Below are positions 6,289 to 13,606 of a stretch of DNA of 14,354 bases, in pieces. Where the stretch lies: contig DAOVBK010000008.1 of the NCBI GenBank assembly GCA_030670605.1, forward strand, positions 1 through 14,354, in the 5' to 3' direction. The notes under the pieces are model-generated. The model was not told the DNA's origin. It made no database searches and worked only from the letters and a program-made list of their open reading frames with translations. Origin of the DNA: Candidatus Stahliibacteriota bacterium. GTDB taxonomy: Bacteria > Hydrothermota > Tepidihabitantia > SM23-42. The position numbers and the translations under genes are program-made. How positions within the stretch are numbered: position 1 is the first letter of the stretch; every line of letters starts with the position of its first letter.

Positions 6289-7743
6289 ATGTATGTACAA
6301 AAAAGTGCGCTCTGTTTAATTTCCTGCTGCATCGTTGCCTTAGCCCAGTACCAATGCTATCCCGTAACATCGGTCAACTCCTCTGATGCGACAGCATTCA
6401 GCAACAGCCACAAGCTCGCTACGCGAAACGGTGAGCTGCCGAGTGATACCATCCACCTCGTGTATCATGATAACGATAGTATCTACTACATACGCTCCAC
6501 AGACCAAGGGGTGTCATGGCAAACGTCGTATTCCCTGTCCTCAGGTCTCTATCCTGCGCTTGACATTTACCATAATGAAATCCGGCATGTTGCCTGGCAG
6601 CAGTTTGATCCGTCTGACAGCACCTATGATGTCTACTATGACTGCCTTGATGATTGGGCACCCCCGGTAAACATTAGCGAATCATCCAACAACTCAACGT
6701 ATCCTGATGTGGTTGCTGATGAACATCTGACTGCGCACATTGTGTGGGTCGAGGAAATCGGAACCCAGTGCTATATCTACTACCGCACATGCATCGGCGC
6801 CATGCCTGGTGACACAATGCGTATCAGCGATTTCGGTTCTACAGAAGCCACCTATTCCTACCCATCGATTTCACTGTTCAGCCCAAATAATCGCATCTAT
6901 GTTTGTTGGGATTGCCTTGATACAGACTGTTATTCACCCTATCAAATACATGTACGTTACAAAGAAGGCACAACATGGTCTCCTGTGACGGCGTACGCAC
7001 ACTACTTACCGCTACGGCATTCGTCTCTTGACTTTGGCCATGGGGGCATGGAAACGTTGTCGTTCTGCTACGAGGACAGCACCTCTGGCAATCTGGATGC
7101 TACGTTTGTCGGAGGAAATGGTGGTGGTTATGCAACAGACGGCAATTCATCGTATCCCGTGCTCACAACAGTCGGCGATGCCTGGTCCTACTTGTACTGG
7201 CAAGAGGATTCATCAGGGTACATAGACATCTGTTACCACCTTTACTATTTCATGTCCGGCTGGACTCAAGGAACAGTACGATCGGTTTTTGGCATTGGGG
7301 AACCAGTCCGATACCCTAATAGCTGCGGTGCGTATGTCGTGTGGACACAAGGGCATGCAACACCGTATACTATATACTTTGCGGATTTTGGCTACCCGAT
7401 TAGTGTAGAAGAATCACAGACCCCGGTGTGTGCATTTTCAATCGATGCTCAGCCTAATCCCTTCAAAGACAAGACAGATATCAGCTTTGGAGCAGACAGT
7501 AGACAGAACAAAGCTCCGTCCCCATGGGACGAGAGTCCTCGTCCCCCAGACGGGACAGTCAGTATACACATTTACGACGTTGCTGGTCAGCTGGTCAAAC
7601 AATTCAGCCATTCAACCATCCAACAATCCAACCACGTAACCTGGGATGGCAAGGATGACGCAGGCAATGATGTGCCTGCAGGCATTTACTATTGTGTACT
7701 TGGCGAATACAATGCGGTTACAAAGGTGACAAAACTGAGGTAA
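6289..7743 (+). CDS. Secreted beta-propeller-like protein with C-terminal FlgD-Ig/type IX-like sorting domain
   Basis: The 484-aa product begins with a hydrophobic signal peptide (about residues 1-19, ending ALA before Q20), so export is predicted. Residues 50-370 contain repeated beta-strand blades of the form IHLVY...YYIRS and HIVWVEE...IYYRT. One clear Asp-box, S70-T-D-Q-G-V-S-W77, is typical of BNR/sialidase-like propellers, but no catalytic set is visible. Residues about 385-484 form the sorting-type domain: QPNPF, then VSIHIYDVAGQLV, VTWDGKDDAGNDVPAGIYY and a final VTKLR. This domain usually marks cargo for surface anchoring or a type IX-like secretion route. It is unusually Cys-rich for its class. 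Two repeat-derived inserts fall in the C-terminal domain (7526-7545 and 7611-7634). The stop lies 2 bp from the convergent osmC-like gene. The substrate or role is unknown. Confidence 0.85.
   Translation: MYVQKSALCLISCCIVALAQYQCYPVTSVNSSDATAFSNSHKLATRNGELPSDTIHLVYHDNDSIYYIRSTDQGVSWQTSYSLSSGLYPALDIYHNEIRHVAWQQFDPSDSTYDVYYDCLDDWAPPVNISESSNNSTYPDVVADEHLTAHIVWVEEIGTQCYIYYRTCIGAMPGDTMRISDFGSTEATYSYPSISLFSPNNRIYVCWDCLDTDCYSPYQIHVRYKEGTTWSPVTAYAHYLPLRHSSLDFGHGGMETLSFCYEDSTSGNLDATFVGGNGGGYATDGNSSYPVLTTVGDAWSYLYWQEDSSGYIDICYHLYYFMSGWTQGTVRSVFGIGEPVRYPNSCGAYVVWTQGHATPYTIYFADFGYPISVEESQTPVCAFSIDAQPNPFKDKTDISFGADSRQNKAPSPWDESPRPPDGTVSIHIYDVAGQLVKQFSHSTIQQSNHVTWDGKDDAGNDVPAGIYYCVLGEYNAVTKVTKLR
7526..7545. 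repeat. Hairpin-forming palindrome inside the coding sequence
   Basis: GGGACGAG (7526-7533) and CTCGTCCC (7538-7545) form a perfect 8-bp stem around AGTC. The flanks add further GTCCC and GGGAC words (7518-7522 and 7552-7556), allowing alternative pairings. It encodes part of SPWDESPRPP, a proline-rich stretch between two predicted strands of the sorting domain where homologous domains usually have a short turn. It resembles an in-frame palindromic element. Confidence 0.6.
7611..7634. repeat. Octamer repeat inside coding sequence, related to 226-274
   Basis: Three octamers TTCAACCA, TCCAACAA and TCCAACCA lie in tandem and encode STIQQSN in the sorting domain. They match TTCAACTA, TCCAACCA, TGCAACCA at 240-263 in 21 of 24 positions. 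The protein stretch falls in the normally variable loop before VTWDG. Confidence 0.6.
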
Positions 7744-7745
7744 CG

Positions 7746-8141
7746 CTAAACAATACACTCAATATCCGGTGGATTCTGCAGCGTGGCATACGCACCGCAG
7801 TACTTATCACGTGACAGCTCATGGGCGCGCAGAAGATCTTCCCTGCGATAATCACCCGTACACCGGAATGTCATGGTGATTTTCTCATACCGTTTCGGGT
7901 GTTCTAGAGCTCGCTTTCCGTCAACGGTGACCTCAAATGCGTCGATTTTCCCACCTTTTTTCTTCAGAATACTGACCATATCCATACCCATGCACGTCGC
8001 AAGACTGACAAGAAGCAGATCTATCGAATGAAACCCCTCATCAAATCCACCGACATCTTTCACTGCATCTATAACCATTGTATGATTATGATCATCCGTG
8101 GCAATGAACTGCAAACCCTTTTTCATGGTGAGTCGAATCAT
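7746..8141 (-). CDS. OsmC-like peroxidase family protein
   Basis: At 131 aa this is the usual size of small OsmC/YhfA-like proteins. The two family cysteines are present: Cys50 in SLATCMGMD at the start of the long central helix, and Cys115 in SRDKYCGAYATL. In OsmC/Ohr proteins this pair reduces organic hydroperoxides. In the YhfA branch the substrate is unclear, so the role given here is thiol-based peroxide defence or sulfur-compound handling in the cytoplasm. The ATG at 8141 is preceded by GGAGG with a 4-base spacing, which supports it over the internal Met6. It lies 23 bp after the TlpA-like gene and is the last gene of a three-gene redox cluster. It converges with the secreted-protein gene, with 2 bp between the stops and no terminator visible between them. 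Confidence 0.85.
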   Translation of the reverse strand: MIRLTMKKGLQFIATDDHNHTMVIDAVKDVGGFDEGFHSIDLLLVSLATCMGMDMVSILKKKGGKIDAFEVTVDGKRALEHPKRYEKITMTFRCTGDYRREDLLRAHELSRDKYCGAYATLQNPPDIECIV

Positions 8142-8164
8142 ATCACCTCCGTATGTGTATTGGT

Positions 8165-8653
8165 CTATTCTTTCACGAGCGAGTCAATGAGTGTATTAAG
8201 TCCCTGTTCTAATTCAGGCGCAAAGCCCAATTGCGTCTTTCTGACCACACCGTTCTTATCGAGAATGTACATCTTGGGAATTGCCGATATTTCGTACATT
8301 CTCAAAAGCTCTTTGGTTCCAAGAAGAATAGGGTAGGGAACATTGTGTTCGTCCCGGTACCTAGTCAGCACTGACTTCTCTTCAGTACTGATGCCGAGCA
8401 CAGTGAAACCCTGATCATGGTATTTGTTGTACAATTTGGCGAATACTGGAATACTGTTTCTGCATGGTGGGCACCATGTTGCCCAGAAATCAATAAGCAC
8501 AACCTTTCCCTTAAGCTTGGATAATGTAATCTCCTCGCCATCAATCGATGTAAGTGTGAAATCCTTATCAATTTGTGCTGTTTGCACACCGTTAGCAGAG
8601 CACACGAGCACAGATATAAGGGCTGCCAAACCGACGAGCAGTAGCTTTTTCAC
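8165..8653 (-). CDS. Exported TlpA/ResA-like thioredoxin-fold protein
   Basis: The 162-aa protein starts with KK and a hydrophobic segment (about residues 4-18), followed by SANG: a signal peptide or N-terminal anchor. The VLVC sequence does not fit a lipobox because valine precedes the cysteine. The mature domain is an AhpC/TSA-Redoxin type thioredoxin fold (FTLTSIDGEEITLSKLKGK) with active site W60-C-P-P-C64 and cis-proline P126 in SAIPKMYI. Members of this family act outside the cytoplasmic membrane, reducing disulfides, for example during cytochrome c maturation. No cytochrome genes are seen here, so the partner is unknown. The start is GTG at 8653, with GGAGG 4 bases upstream. It lies 15 bp after the trxA-like gene. 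Confidence 0.88.
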   Translation of the reverse strand: MKKLLLVGLAALISVLVCSANGVQTAQIDKDFTLTSIDGEEITLSKLKGKVVLIDFWATWCPPCRNSIPVFAKLYNKYHDQGFTVLGISTEEKSVLTRYRDEHNVPYPILLGTKELLRMYEISAIPKMYILDKNGVVRKTQLGFAPELEQGLNTLIDSLVKE

Positions 8654-8668
8654 AGTTCCTCCGTTGTT

Positions 8669-8989
8669 TTATTTCACATATTTCTGTATTTTTTGGATAA
8701 TATGGTCTTTTGGCACGGCTCCAATTATCCTCTCTATTTCTTTACCATTCTGAAAGAGCAACAGCGTCGGGATGTTCTGAATGCTAAATTCATTTGCGGT
8801 CTTTATCTCATTATCGACATTGACCTTGCCGATCTGGATCTTACCATCATATTCCTTGCTGATCTCTTCCAATACTGGAGACACGATTGAACAGGGAGCA
8901 CACCAAATCGCCCAAAAATCAACAAGATATGGAATGTCAGACTTTTCAACCTCTTGATGGAAGTCCGTATCAGTCAACTCTTTCACCAT
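8669..8989 (-). CDS. trxA: Thioredoxin (WCAPC active site)
   Basis: At 106 aa this is a standard single-domain cytoplasmic thioredoxin. The redox site is W29-C-A-P-C33 in place of the usual WCGPC, with DFWA just before it and the cis-proline P74 in NIPTLLLFQNGKE. Ala at the second position of the CxxC loop occurs in some thioredoxins and may shift the redox potential. It has no signal peptide. The ATG at 8989 is preceded by AGGAGG at a 5-base spacing. It is the first gene of trxA-tlpA-osmC, with a 15-bp gap to the next gene. A hairpin and a parS-like site fill the 76 bp between it and the upstream beta-barrel gene. No good promoter was found, so read-through from that gene is possible. Confidence 0.93.
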   Translation of the reverse strand: MVKELTDTDFHQEVEKSDIPYLVDFWAIWCAPCSIVSPVLEEISKEYDGKIQIGKVNVDNEIKTANEFSIQNIPTLLLFQNGKEIERIIGAVPKDHIIQKIQKYVK

Positions 8990-9015
8990 GATTACCTCCT
9001 TTATGTAAACCTTTG

Positions 9016-9039
9016 CTCACGCACGATGCGTGCAGTGAG
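9016..9039. other. Hairpin in the trxA leader
   Basis: CTCACGCACG pairs with CGTGC-A-GTGAG around an ATG loop: a 10-bp stem with one bulged A. No T-run follows on either strand, so it is not a classical terminator. It lies 26 bp upstream of the trxA start and could be a leader structure or operator. Confidence 0.5.
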
Positions 9040-9050
9040 AAGCAACCCAA

Positions 9051-9066
9051 TGTTTCACGTGAAACC
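9051..9066. promoter_or_regulatory. parS-like ParB-binding site
   Basis: TGTTTCACGTGAAACC matches the palindromic chromosomal parS consensus TGTTTCACGTGAAACA at 15 of 16 positions, including the entire central 14 bp GTTTCACGTGAAAC. parS sites recruit ParB/Spo0J for origin segregation and usually lie near oriC. The last base overlaps the stop codon of the beta-barrel gene. No parA or parB is in the window. Confidence 0.75.
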
Positions 9067-9743
9067 TAGAAGTACTGCACATAGCCGAGTCGTATCATCC
9101 GATTGTACTGCAAATCATTACTGCTATTGTCAAGCAGGTCACGAAGTGCGAATTCAAAGAAGATCTCCTCATAAAATATGAACATCAGGCTAACATTTAG
9201 ATACCCATTGTCTTGATCTCGTTCATCCTTAAAATTCGGACTATAATCCAGCATCAACGCAGAGCTTGTGCCAAACTGGGCTTTGATTCCCGCAAACATA
9301 TCAAATCTGTTATCTCCCTCCAGCGCGTAATTAACGCCGATGCTGGGCACGATTTCAAAGTAGGATGAGGCATACGACTTGCTCAATTGGCCATAGATGC
9401 CCTTTGACATGATATCATATCGCGTGCCATCATAACCCCCATATCCCTGGCTATCAAATCCGATGCGAAATGAAGGAAGGAAGAGCATCTCCTCAATGGC
9501 GACAATCCTTACCTGCATACCCGGTATTTCATAGAAATCTGGATCGCCAGCGCCGATGAGATTTGATGCACCGTAGCTGACGCCAACGCCAAACCTATCC
9601 CAGATACCGATCTGAAAGAATCCGATTATTTCTCCCTGGGGACCAAATCGCAGCTCAATGTCAAACTCAGCATGAGCTGGAATGCCAGGATATGGTTGAT
9701 CAACATAATAAAGACTGCTTAACAGACATAAAATGAGAATCAT
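9066..9743 (-). CDS. Predicted outer-membrane beta-barrel protein, function unknown
   Basis: The 225-aa product has a short hydrophobic N-terminus (MILILCLLSSLYYV), probably a minimal signal peptide. It then has alternating polar and aromatic strands rich in Gly, Tyr and Phe, such as FDIELRFG, FFQIGIWDRFGVGVSYG and PSFRIGFDSQGYGGYD. It ends in YVQYF, and a terminal Phe is typical of outer-membrane barrels recognised by the BAM machinery. The length would fit an 8 to 10 strand barrel. No specific family, porin loop or ligand motif was recognised. The ATG at 9743 has GGAGG 4 bases upstream. It lies 136 bp downstream of dnaE on the same strand and 76 bp upstream of trxA. The barrel call rests on composition and the C-terminal signature. 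Confidence 0.65.
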   Translation of the reverse strand: MILILCLLSSLYYVDQPYPGIPAHAEFDIELRFGPQGEIIGFFQIGIWDRFGVGVSYGASNLIGAGDPDFYEIPGMQVRIVAIEEMLFLPSFRIGFDSQGYGGYDGTRYDIMSKGIYGQLSKSYASSYFEIVPSIGVNYALEGDNRFDMFAGIKAQFGTSSALMLDYSPNFKDERDQDNGYLNVSLMFIFYEEIFFEFALRDLLDNSSNDLQYNRMIRLGYVQYF

Positions 9744-9879
9744 TTAACCTCCACGGAAAGAGGGCTTGAGAAAGCTGACACACGGCGCAAAGAAGGCAAT
9801 AAGAGGCTTCTTACCATCCTCTCCTTCGTGTCCTCGTCGCCCTCTTTGCCATTTTAAGCCTTCTTTTCGCCTTTTCTTC
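9744..9879. other. Intergenic, purine/pyrimidine-biased repeat-like stretch
   Basis: On the minus strand the stretch from about 9802 to 9875 is strongly purine-rich, with imperfect AAGG/GAGG words (for example GGCAAAGAGGGCGACGAGG). A weak AAGAAG/CTTCTT stem lies near 9796-9820. No convincing terminator or promoter was found. It separates dnaE from the beta-barrel gene. Confidence 0.4.
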
Positions 9880-12800
9880 CTATATACTGCCATAAATTTG
9901 GAGCGAACCTGGTCCCACAATACCCTTAATCCGGTCAAGCACCTCAGGTGCCGGGTCTATCTTAATGCTCCGTGACCTGAGATTCCTGCATTCCATTTTC
10001 CCATTGATCTTGAACCATACCTCACACGGCCCCTTATTTGCATCCAGGATTTCGTGCAAATCCTTGAGATTCTTATCCGGCATCTGACTACGGTCAAAGT
10101 TAATCACGACTCTCTTATAGTACTTGCGGGCATCTTTCAGGAGTATGATCTGCTCAGCGCGCATGCTCTTGCGCTCCTCATCGCCTGAAACCCTACCTCG
10201 AATAATAAGCGGTGTATCAACCGTGAGCAGTGGCGCATACCTTTCAAAGTTATCCGAAAAAATGAATATGTCAATGGCACCATCAAAATCCTCAACATTC
10301 ACAATTGCGTAATTGCGCCCCTTCTTGTCCTTCTTGATCTTCTTGGCGCTCAGCAACCCGCCAATCGTGATGAATTCGCCACTCTTATGCGTATCAAGGC
10401 TACTAATAGAGAGCAGATCGAGCGCAGAAATCTCCTCCTTGTAGTGCTCAAGCGGGTGCTCAGAGAAGTAGAATCCAAACGCTTCTTTCTGGTATGCTAT
10501 GGTATCCTCGTTGGCCTCTGCAGTATCTTCTTCTCCATTATCATCATTGACCTCATCCGGGAACAAACCTACTTGCGTTGCCATATGCGCCTTGCCGCGC
10601 TTGAAGATCTTCAAGAGCTTACTGCTATCCGGCTCAAGCTCATGAAATGAGCCTGCCTTGATAAGAGCCTCAAGGGATTTCTTGTTCAGTCCTTTGACCC
10701 GCGCTTGAAAATTAAAGAATGACGTAAATAATCCGCGTTCTCTTTCTTTAAGTATCGCATTAACTATCGGCTTTCCAAGGTTCCTAAGAGCACCCAGACC
10801 ATAGCGAATCTTCTCCTCTTCTTTCTTGAATTCATAGTCACTTTGATTAATATCTGGTGCCGCTATTTCCATGCCCCTTTTGCGTGTCTCGCGAATCAAT
10901 ACCCAGAGCCGCTTTGTGTCGTGTACTTCGCTATTGAGCGAACTGATCATGAACTCTTGCTTAAAGTGACATTTCAAATAGGCGGTCTGATTTGCCAGGG
11001 CGGCATATGCTGCCGCATGTGATTTATTGAAACCGTAGCCAGCAAACGGCGCCACCTTATTGAATATCGTCTCAGCAACGTCTGCAGCAACACCCTTTTC
11101 TTGTGCGTTCTGAATGAACTTCTCCCGGTTCTCAGCCATGAGTTCAGGGATCTTCTTACCCATTGCCCGGCGTAGATTGTCTGCTTCAGCCATTGAAAAC
11201 CCGGCAATAGCTGACGCGATCCGCATGACCTGCTCCTGATACACAATCATCCCATACGTTTCTTTGAGAATCGGCTCAAGCAAAGGATGTAGGTACTTGA
11301 TTTTCCCGGGATTATTCTTGTTTTCAATCATCTTCTGCAGGTTGACATTGCCCATGGGACCTGGTCGGTAGAGCGCAATCACGGCGATCAAATCCTCGAA
11401 ATTCTCTGGCTTGAAGCTTCTCAAAATCTCCTGCATACCCTGGCTCTCAAGCTGAAACACGCCAACGGTTTCACCTCGCTTCAGCATCTCATAGGTATCC
11501 TTGTCATAGATCGGGATATCTCCGATCTGTCTGCCAATCAGCTTCAGCGTATTGTCAATGACGGTTAGCGTGCGCAAGCCCAGTATGTCCATCTTGAGAA
11601 TACCAATGTCCTCAAGCGAGTTTTTTGCATATTGCGTCGAAATCTCTTTTCTATCCGGACTCTTATACAACGGAACATATTCAACGAGCTCTTTCGGCGT
11701 AATGACAACACCTGCTGCATGTGTTGCTGGATGCCGGGCGAGTCCTTCCAGCTTCTTGGCGATCGATATCAACTCTTTGTACTCCTCTTTGGATTCAATG
11801 AGCAACCTCAATTCCTTAACCTCTTTCAGCGCCTCGTCAATGTTCCGCTGAAACGGTATGAGCTTGGCAATGCGGTCTATTTCACTGTATGGAATACCCA
11901 TAACCCGGGCAACATCCCGCAGTACGGCACGGGCCTGCATTGTGCCGAAGGTTATGACCTGGGTCACATTCTTCTCGCCATATCGCTGACGGATAAACTC
12001 TATCACCTCGTCCCGGCGAGAATCACCAAAATCTGCATCAATATCAGGCAAAATCAAACGTTCTGGATTCAGAAACCGTTCAAAGATCAAATTGTATTTC
12101 AATGGATCGACATCAGTGATGCCGAGCGCATACAGTGTTAGACTACCAACTGCTGAACCGCGACCAGGACCCACTGGTATCGCGTTCTCACGTGCGTATT
12201 GAATAATTTCACGGACAATGAGAAAGTATCCTGACAAACCCATATTCTTGATAATGCCGAGTTCATACTTGAGGCGCTCCTCAATACCAGGCGTACGTTC
12301 ATACCTACGTTTCACACCCTCAAAGGCCAAATACTTCAGGTAGTCAAAATCTGATGTGAAGTTCTGGGGTCGCGGAAATGTCGGCAGCTTCACGTCTTTT
12401 CCCGAGGTATCAATACGAAGATTACAGTTTTCCGCAATCAAGCCAGTGTTTGACAGCGCCTCTGGTAAATCCTCAAAGAGTTTTGCCATTTCTTCAGGCG
12501 AACGGAAATATGCTTGATGTGTTTCGAATCGAAGTCGCTCACGGTCTGACAACGTCTTCTTTGTCCCAATACACAAAAGGACATCGTGTGCCTTGTAATC
12601 TTCAGGATAAGAATAGTGACAGTCATTGGTTGCCACGAGCGGTGCATCGCATTCTTTTGCGAGGTCAATCAACTCTTTGTGAATCGCTTGTTCTCGTTTC
12701 ACGCCAAGCCTGATGATCTCAACATAGAAATTGTCACGGCCAAGTATCTCCTGATATTCTAGTAGAGCTTTTTTCGCACCGTTTCGATCGCCCATACCGA

Positions 12801-13242
12801 GCAGGTAGGGGACTTCGCCCTTAAGGCAGCCAGACAGACCGATAAGACCAGCGCCATGACGCGCGAGGATTTCTTTGTCAATTCTCGGTTTGTAATAGAA
12901 CCCTTCGAGAAAGGCACTGGACGAAAGCCTTATGAGATTCCTATACCCTGTTTCATCTTTGCACAGAAGTGTTAGGTGAAACGATGATTCTGGTATCCGT
13001 AAGTTCTTTGAGCGGTCTTTGCGAGAACGCGGTGCTATATAGGTCTCAATACCAATGATCGGTTTGACACCCCGGCGGTGTGCGCTCTTGTAGAACTCAA
13101 CCGCCCCGAACATATTGCCATGATCAGTAATGGCAACCGTTGGCATCTTGTACTTCGCGGCAAGCTCAGTGAGCCGGTCAATCTTCATGGCACCGTCAAG
13201 CAATGAATACTCGGTATGATTGTGAAGATGTATAAAAGACAT
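9880..13242 (-). CDS. dnaE: DNA polymerase III subunit alpha
   Basis: This is the 1120-aa replicative polymerase catalytic subunit, full length for DnaE1-type enzymes. The N-terminal PHP domain (about 1-285) retains all expected metal ligands: H7, H9, D16, H41, E66, H89, C139, D207, H209. The C-family polymerase core shows GPGRGSAVGSL (358-368), the catalytic pair in PDIDADF (D400, D402) and D552 in MDILGLR. The fingers/tandem HhH part covers about 820-870. A beta-clamp-binding peptide QVGLF lies at 890-894. An OB fold (about 956-1035) and a C-terminal domain follow, ending in GSLQIYGSI. No intein or frameshift is seen. The ATG at 13242 has AGGA at a suitable distance. It follows the small CxxC protein gene by 72 bp and is probably in the mglA operon, with a possible extra promoter at 13307-13336. 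Confidence 0.97.
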   Translation of the reverse strand: MSFIHLHNHTEYSLLDGAMKIDRLTELAAKYKMPTVAITDHGNMFGAVEFYKSAHRRGVKPIIGIETYIAPRSRKDRSKNLRIPESSFHLTLLCKDETGYRNLIRLSSSAFLEGFYYKPRIDKEILARHGAGLIGLSGCLKGEVPYLLGMGDRNGAKKALLEYQEILGRDNFYVEIIRLGVKREQAIHKELIDLAKECDAPLVATNDCHYSYPEDYKAHDVLLCIGTKKTLSDRERLRFETHQAYFRSPEEMAKLFEDLPEALSNTGLIAENCNLRIDTSGKDVKLPTFPRPQNFTSDFDYLKYLAFEGVKRRYERTPGIEERLKYELGIIKNMGLSGYFLIVREIIQYARENAIPVGPGRGSAVGSLTLYALGITDVDPLKYNLIFERFLNPERLILPDIDADFGDSRRDEVIEFIRQRYGEKNVTQVITFGTMQARAVLRDVARVMGIPYSEIDRIAKLIPFQRNIDEALKEVKELRLLIESKEEYKELISIAKKLEGLARHPATHAAGVVITPKELVEYVPLYKSPDRKEISTQYAKNSLEDIGILKMDILGLRTLTVIDNTLKLIGRQIGDIPIYDKDTYEMLKRGETVGVFQLESQGMQEILRSFKPENFEDLIAVIALYRPGPMGNVNLQKMIENKNNPGKIKYLHPLLEPILKETYGMIVYQEQVMRIASAIAGFSMAEADNLRRAMGKKIPELMAENREKFIQNAQEKGVAADVAETIFNKVAPFAGYGFNKSHAAAYAALANQTAYLKCHFKQEFMISSLNSEVHDTKRLWVLIRETRKRGMEIAAPDINQSDYEFKKEEEKIRYGLGALRNLGKPIVNAILKERERGLFTSFFNFQARVKGLNKKSLEALIKAGSFHELEPDSSKLLKIFKRGKAHMATQVGLFPDEVNDDNGEEDTAEANEDTIAYQKEAFGFYFSEHPLEHYKEEISALDLLSISSLDTHKSGEFITIGGLLSAKKIKKDKKGRNYAIVNVEDFDGAIDIFIFSDNFERYAPLLTVDTPLIIRGRVSGDEERKSMRAEQIILLKDARKYYKRVVINFDRSQMPDKNLKDLHEILDANKGPCEVWFKINGKMECRNLRSRSIKIDPAPEVLDRIKGIVGPGSLQIYGSI

Positions 13243-13306
13243 GCTTTTCCTGACCTAGTGTACCGCTGTTACACGGTAAACAACTGCTCCTTCCTGTTGA
13301 TACTTA

Positions 13307-13336
13307 AGTATAGTTCACGTTCTACCAAACGGTAAA
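13307..13336 (-). promoter_or_regulatory. Possible internal promoter for dnaE
   Basis: On the minus strand TTTACC (13336-13331) is separated by 18 bp from TATACT (13312-13307), overlapping the end of the upstream gene. The -10 box lies partly within a 12-bp palindrome ATACTTAAGTAT (13300-13311). The -35 match is only 4 of 6, so this is tentative. It would give a leader of about 55 bases. Confidence 0.3.
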
Positions 13337-13587
13337 TGGAGTGGATTAGCGCAATATATCTCCTTACACCGCGGGCAAAGGATAAAATCGAATTCTCGGT
13401 AGACCTCTTCTTCGAGAAGGTCTTCTGGTACTGATTGTATCTTTTCAAATTCCTTTTTGAGGTCAATCTCTTTAGCGTTAATATTGATAATGCCATCGAA
13501 ATCAGCACGGACTTTGATAGAAACGCGATACAGAAGTTCACCCGGGTTAACCACCCTGTTACAACGATCGCATAATTGAGAGGACAT
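13315..13587 (-). CDS. Small CxxC...CxxC (zinc-ribbon-like) protein, function unknown
   Basis: The 90-aa product has C6-D-R-C9 near the N-terminus and C71-P-R-C74, plus C79, near the C-terminus. This is a split pattern expected to bind one zinc. The central 60 residues are predicted beta-rich (LLYRVSIKVRADFDGIININ), then a charged helix EIDLKKEFEKIQSV, then an acidic run DLLEEEVYREFDFIL. It is not a recognised named family. It lies 19 bp after mglA and 72 bp before dnaE on the same strand, so it should be co-transcribed. No clear Shine-Dalgarno precedes its ATG, which may mean translational coupling to mglA. A cytoplasmic, protein-binding or nucleic-acid-binding adaptor is plausible but not shown. 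Confidence 0.75.
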   Translation of the reverse strand: MSSQLCDRCNRVVNPGELLYRVSIKVRADFDGIININAKEIDLKKEFEKIQSVPEDLLEEEVYREFDFILCPRCKEIYCANPLHLPFGRT

Positions 13588-13606
13588 GCTATTCAGTTAG
13601 CCGAGA

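Noticed and set aside
8597..8653. Lipoprotein signal in the TlpA-like protein
   Set aside because: The residue before the cysteine is valine, which does not fit a lipobox. An ordinary signal peptide or anchor is the safer reading.
13269..13541. 90-codon minus-strand frame overlapping the CxxC protein in another frame
   Set aside because: The alternative frame has conserved-looking CxxC pairs and fits the operon spacing. This one is basic, low in complexity and unsupported.
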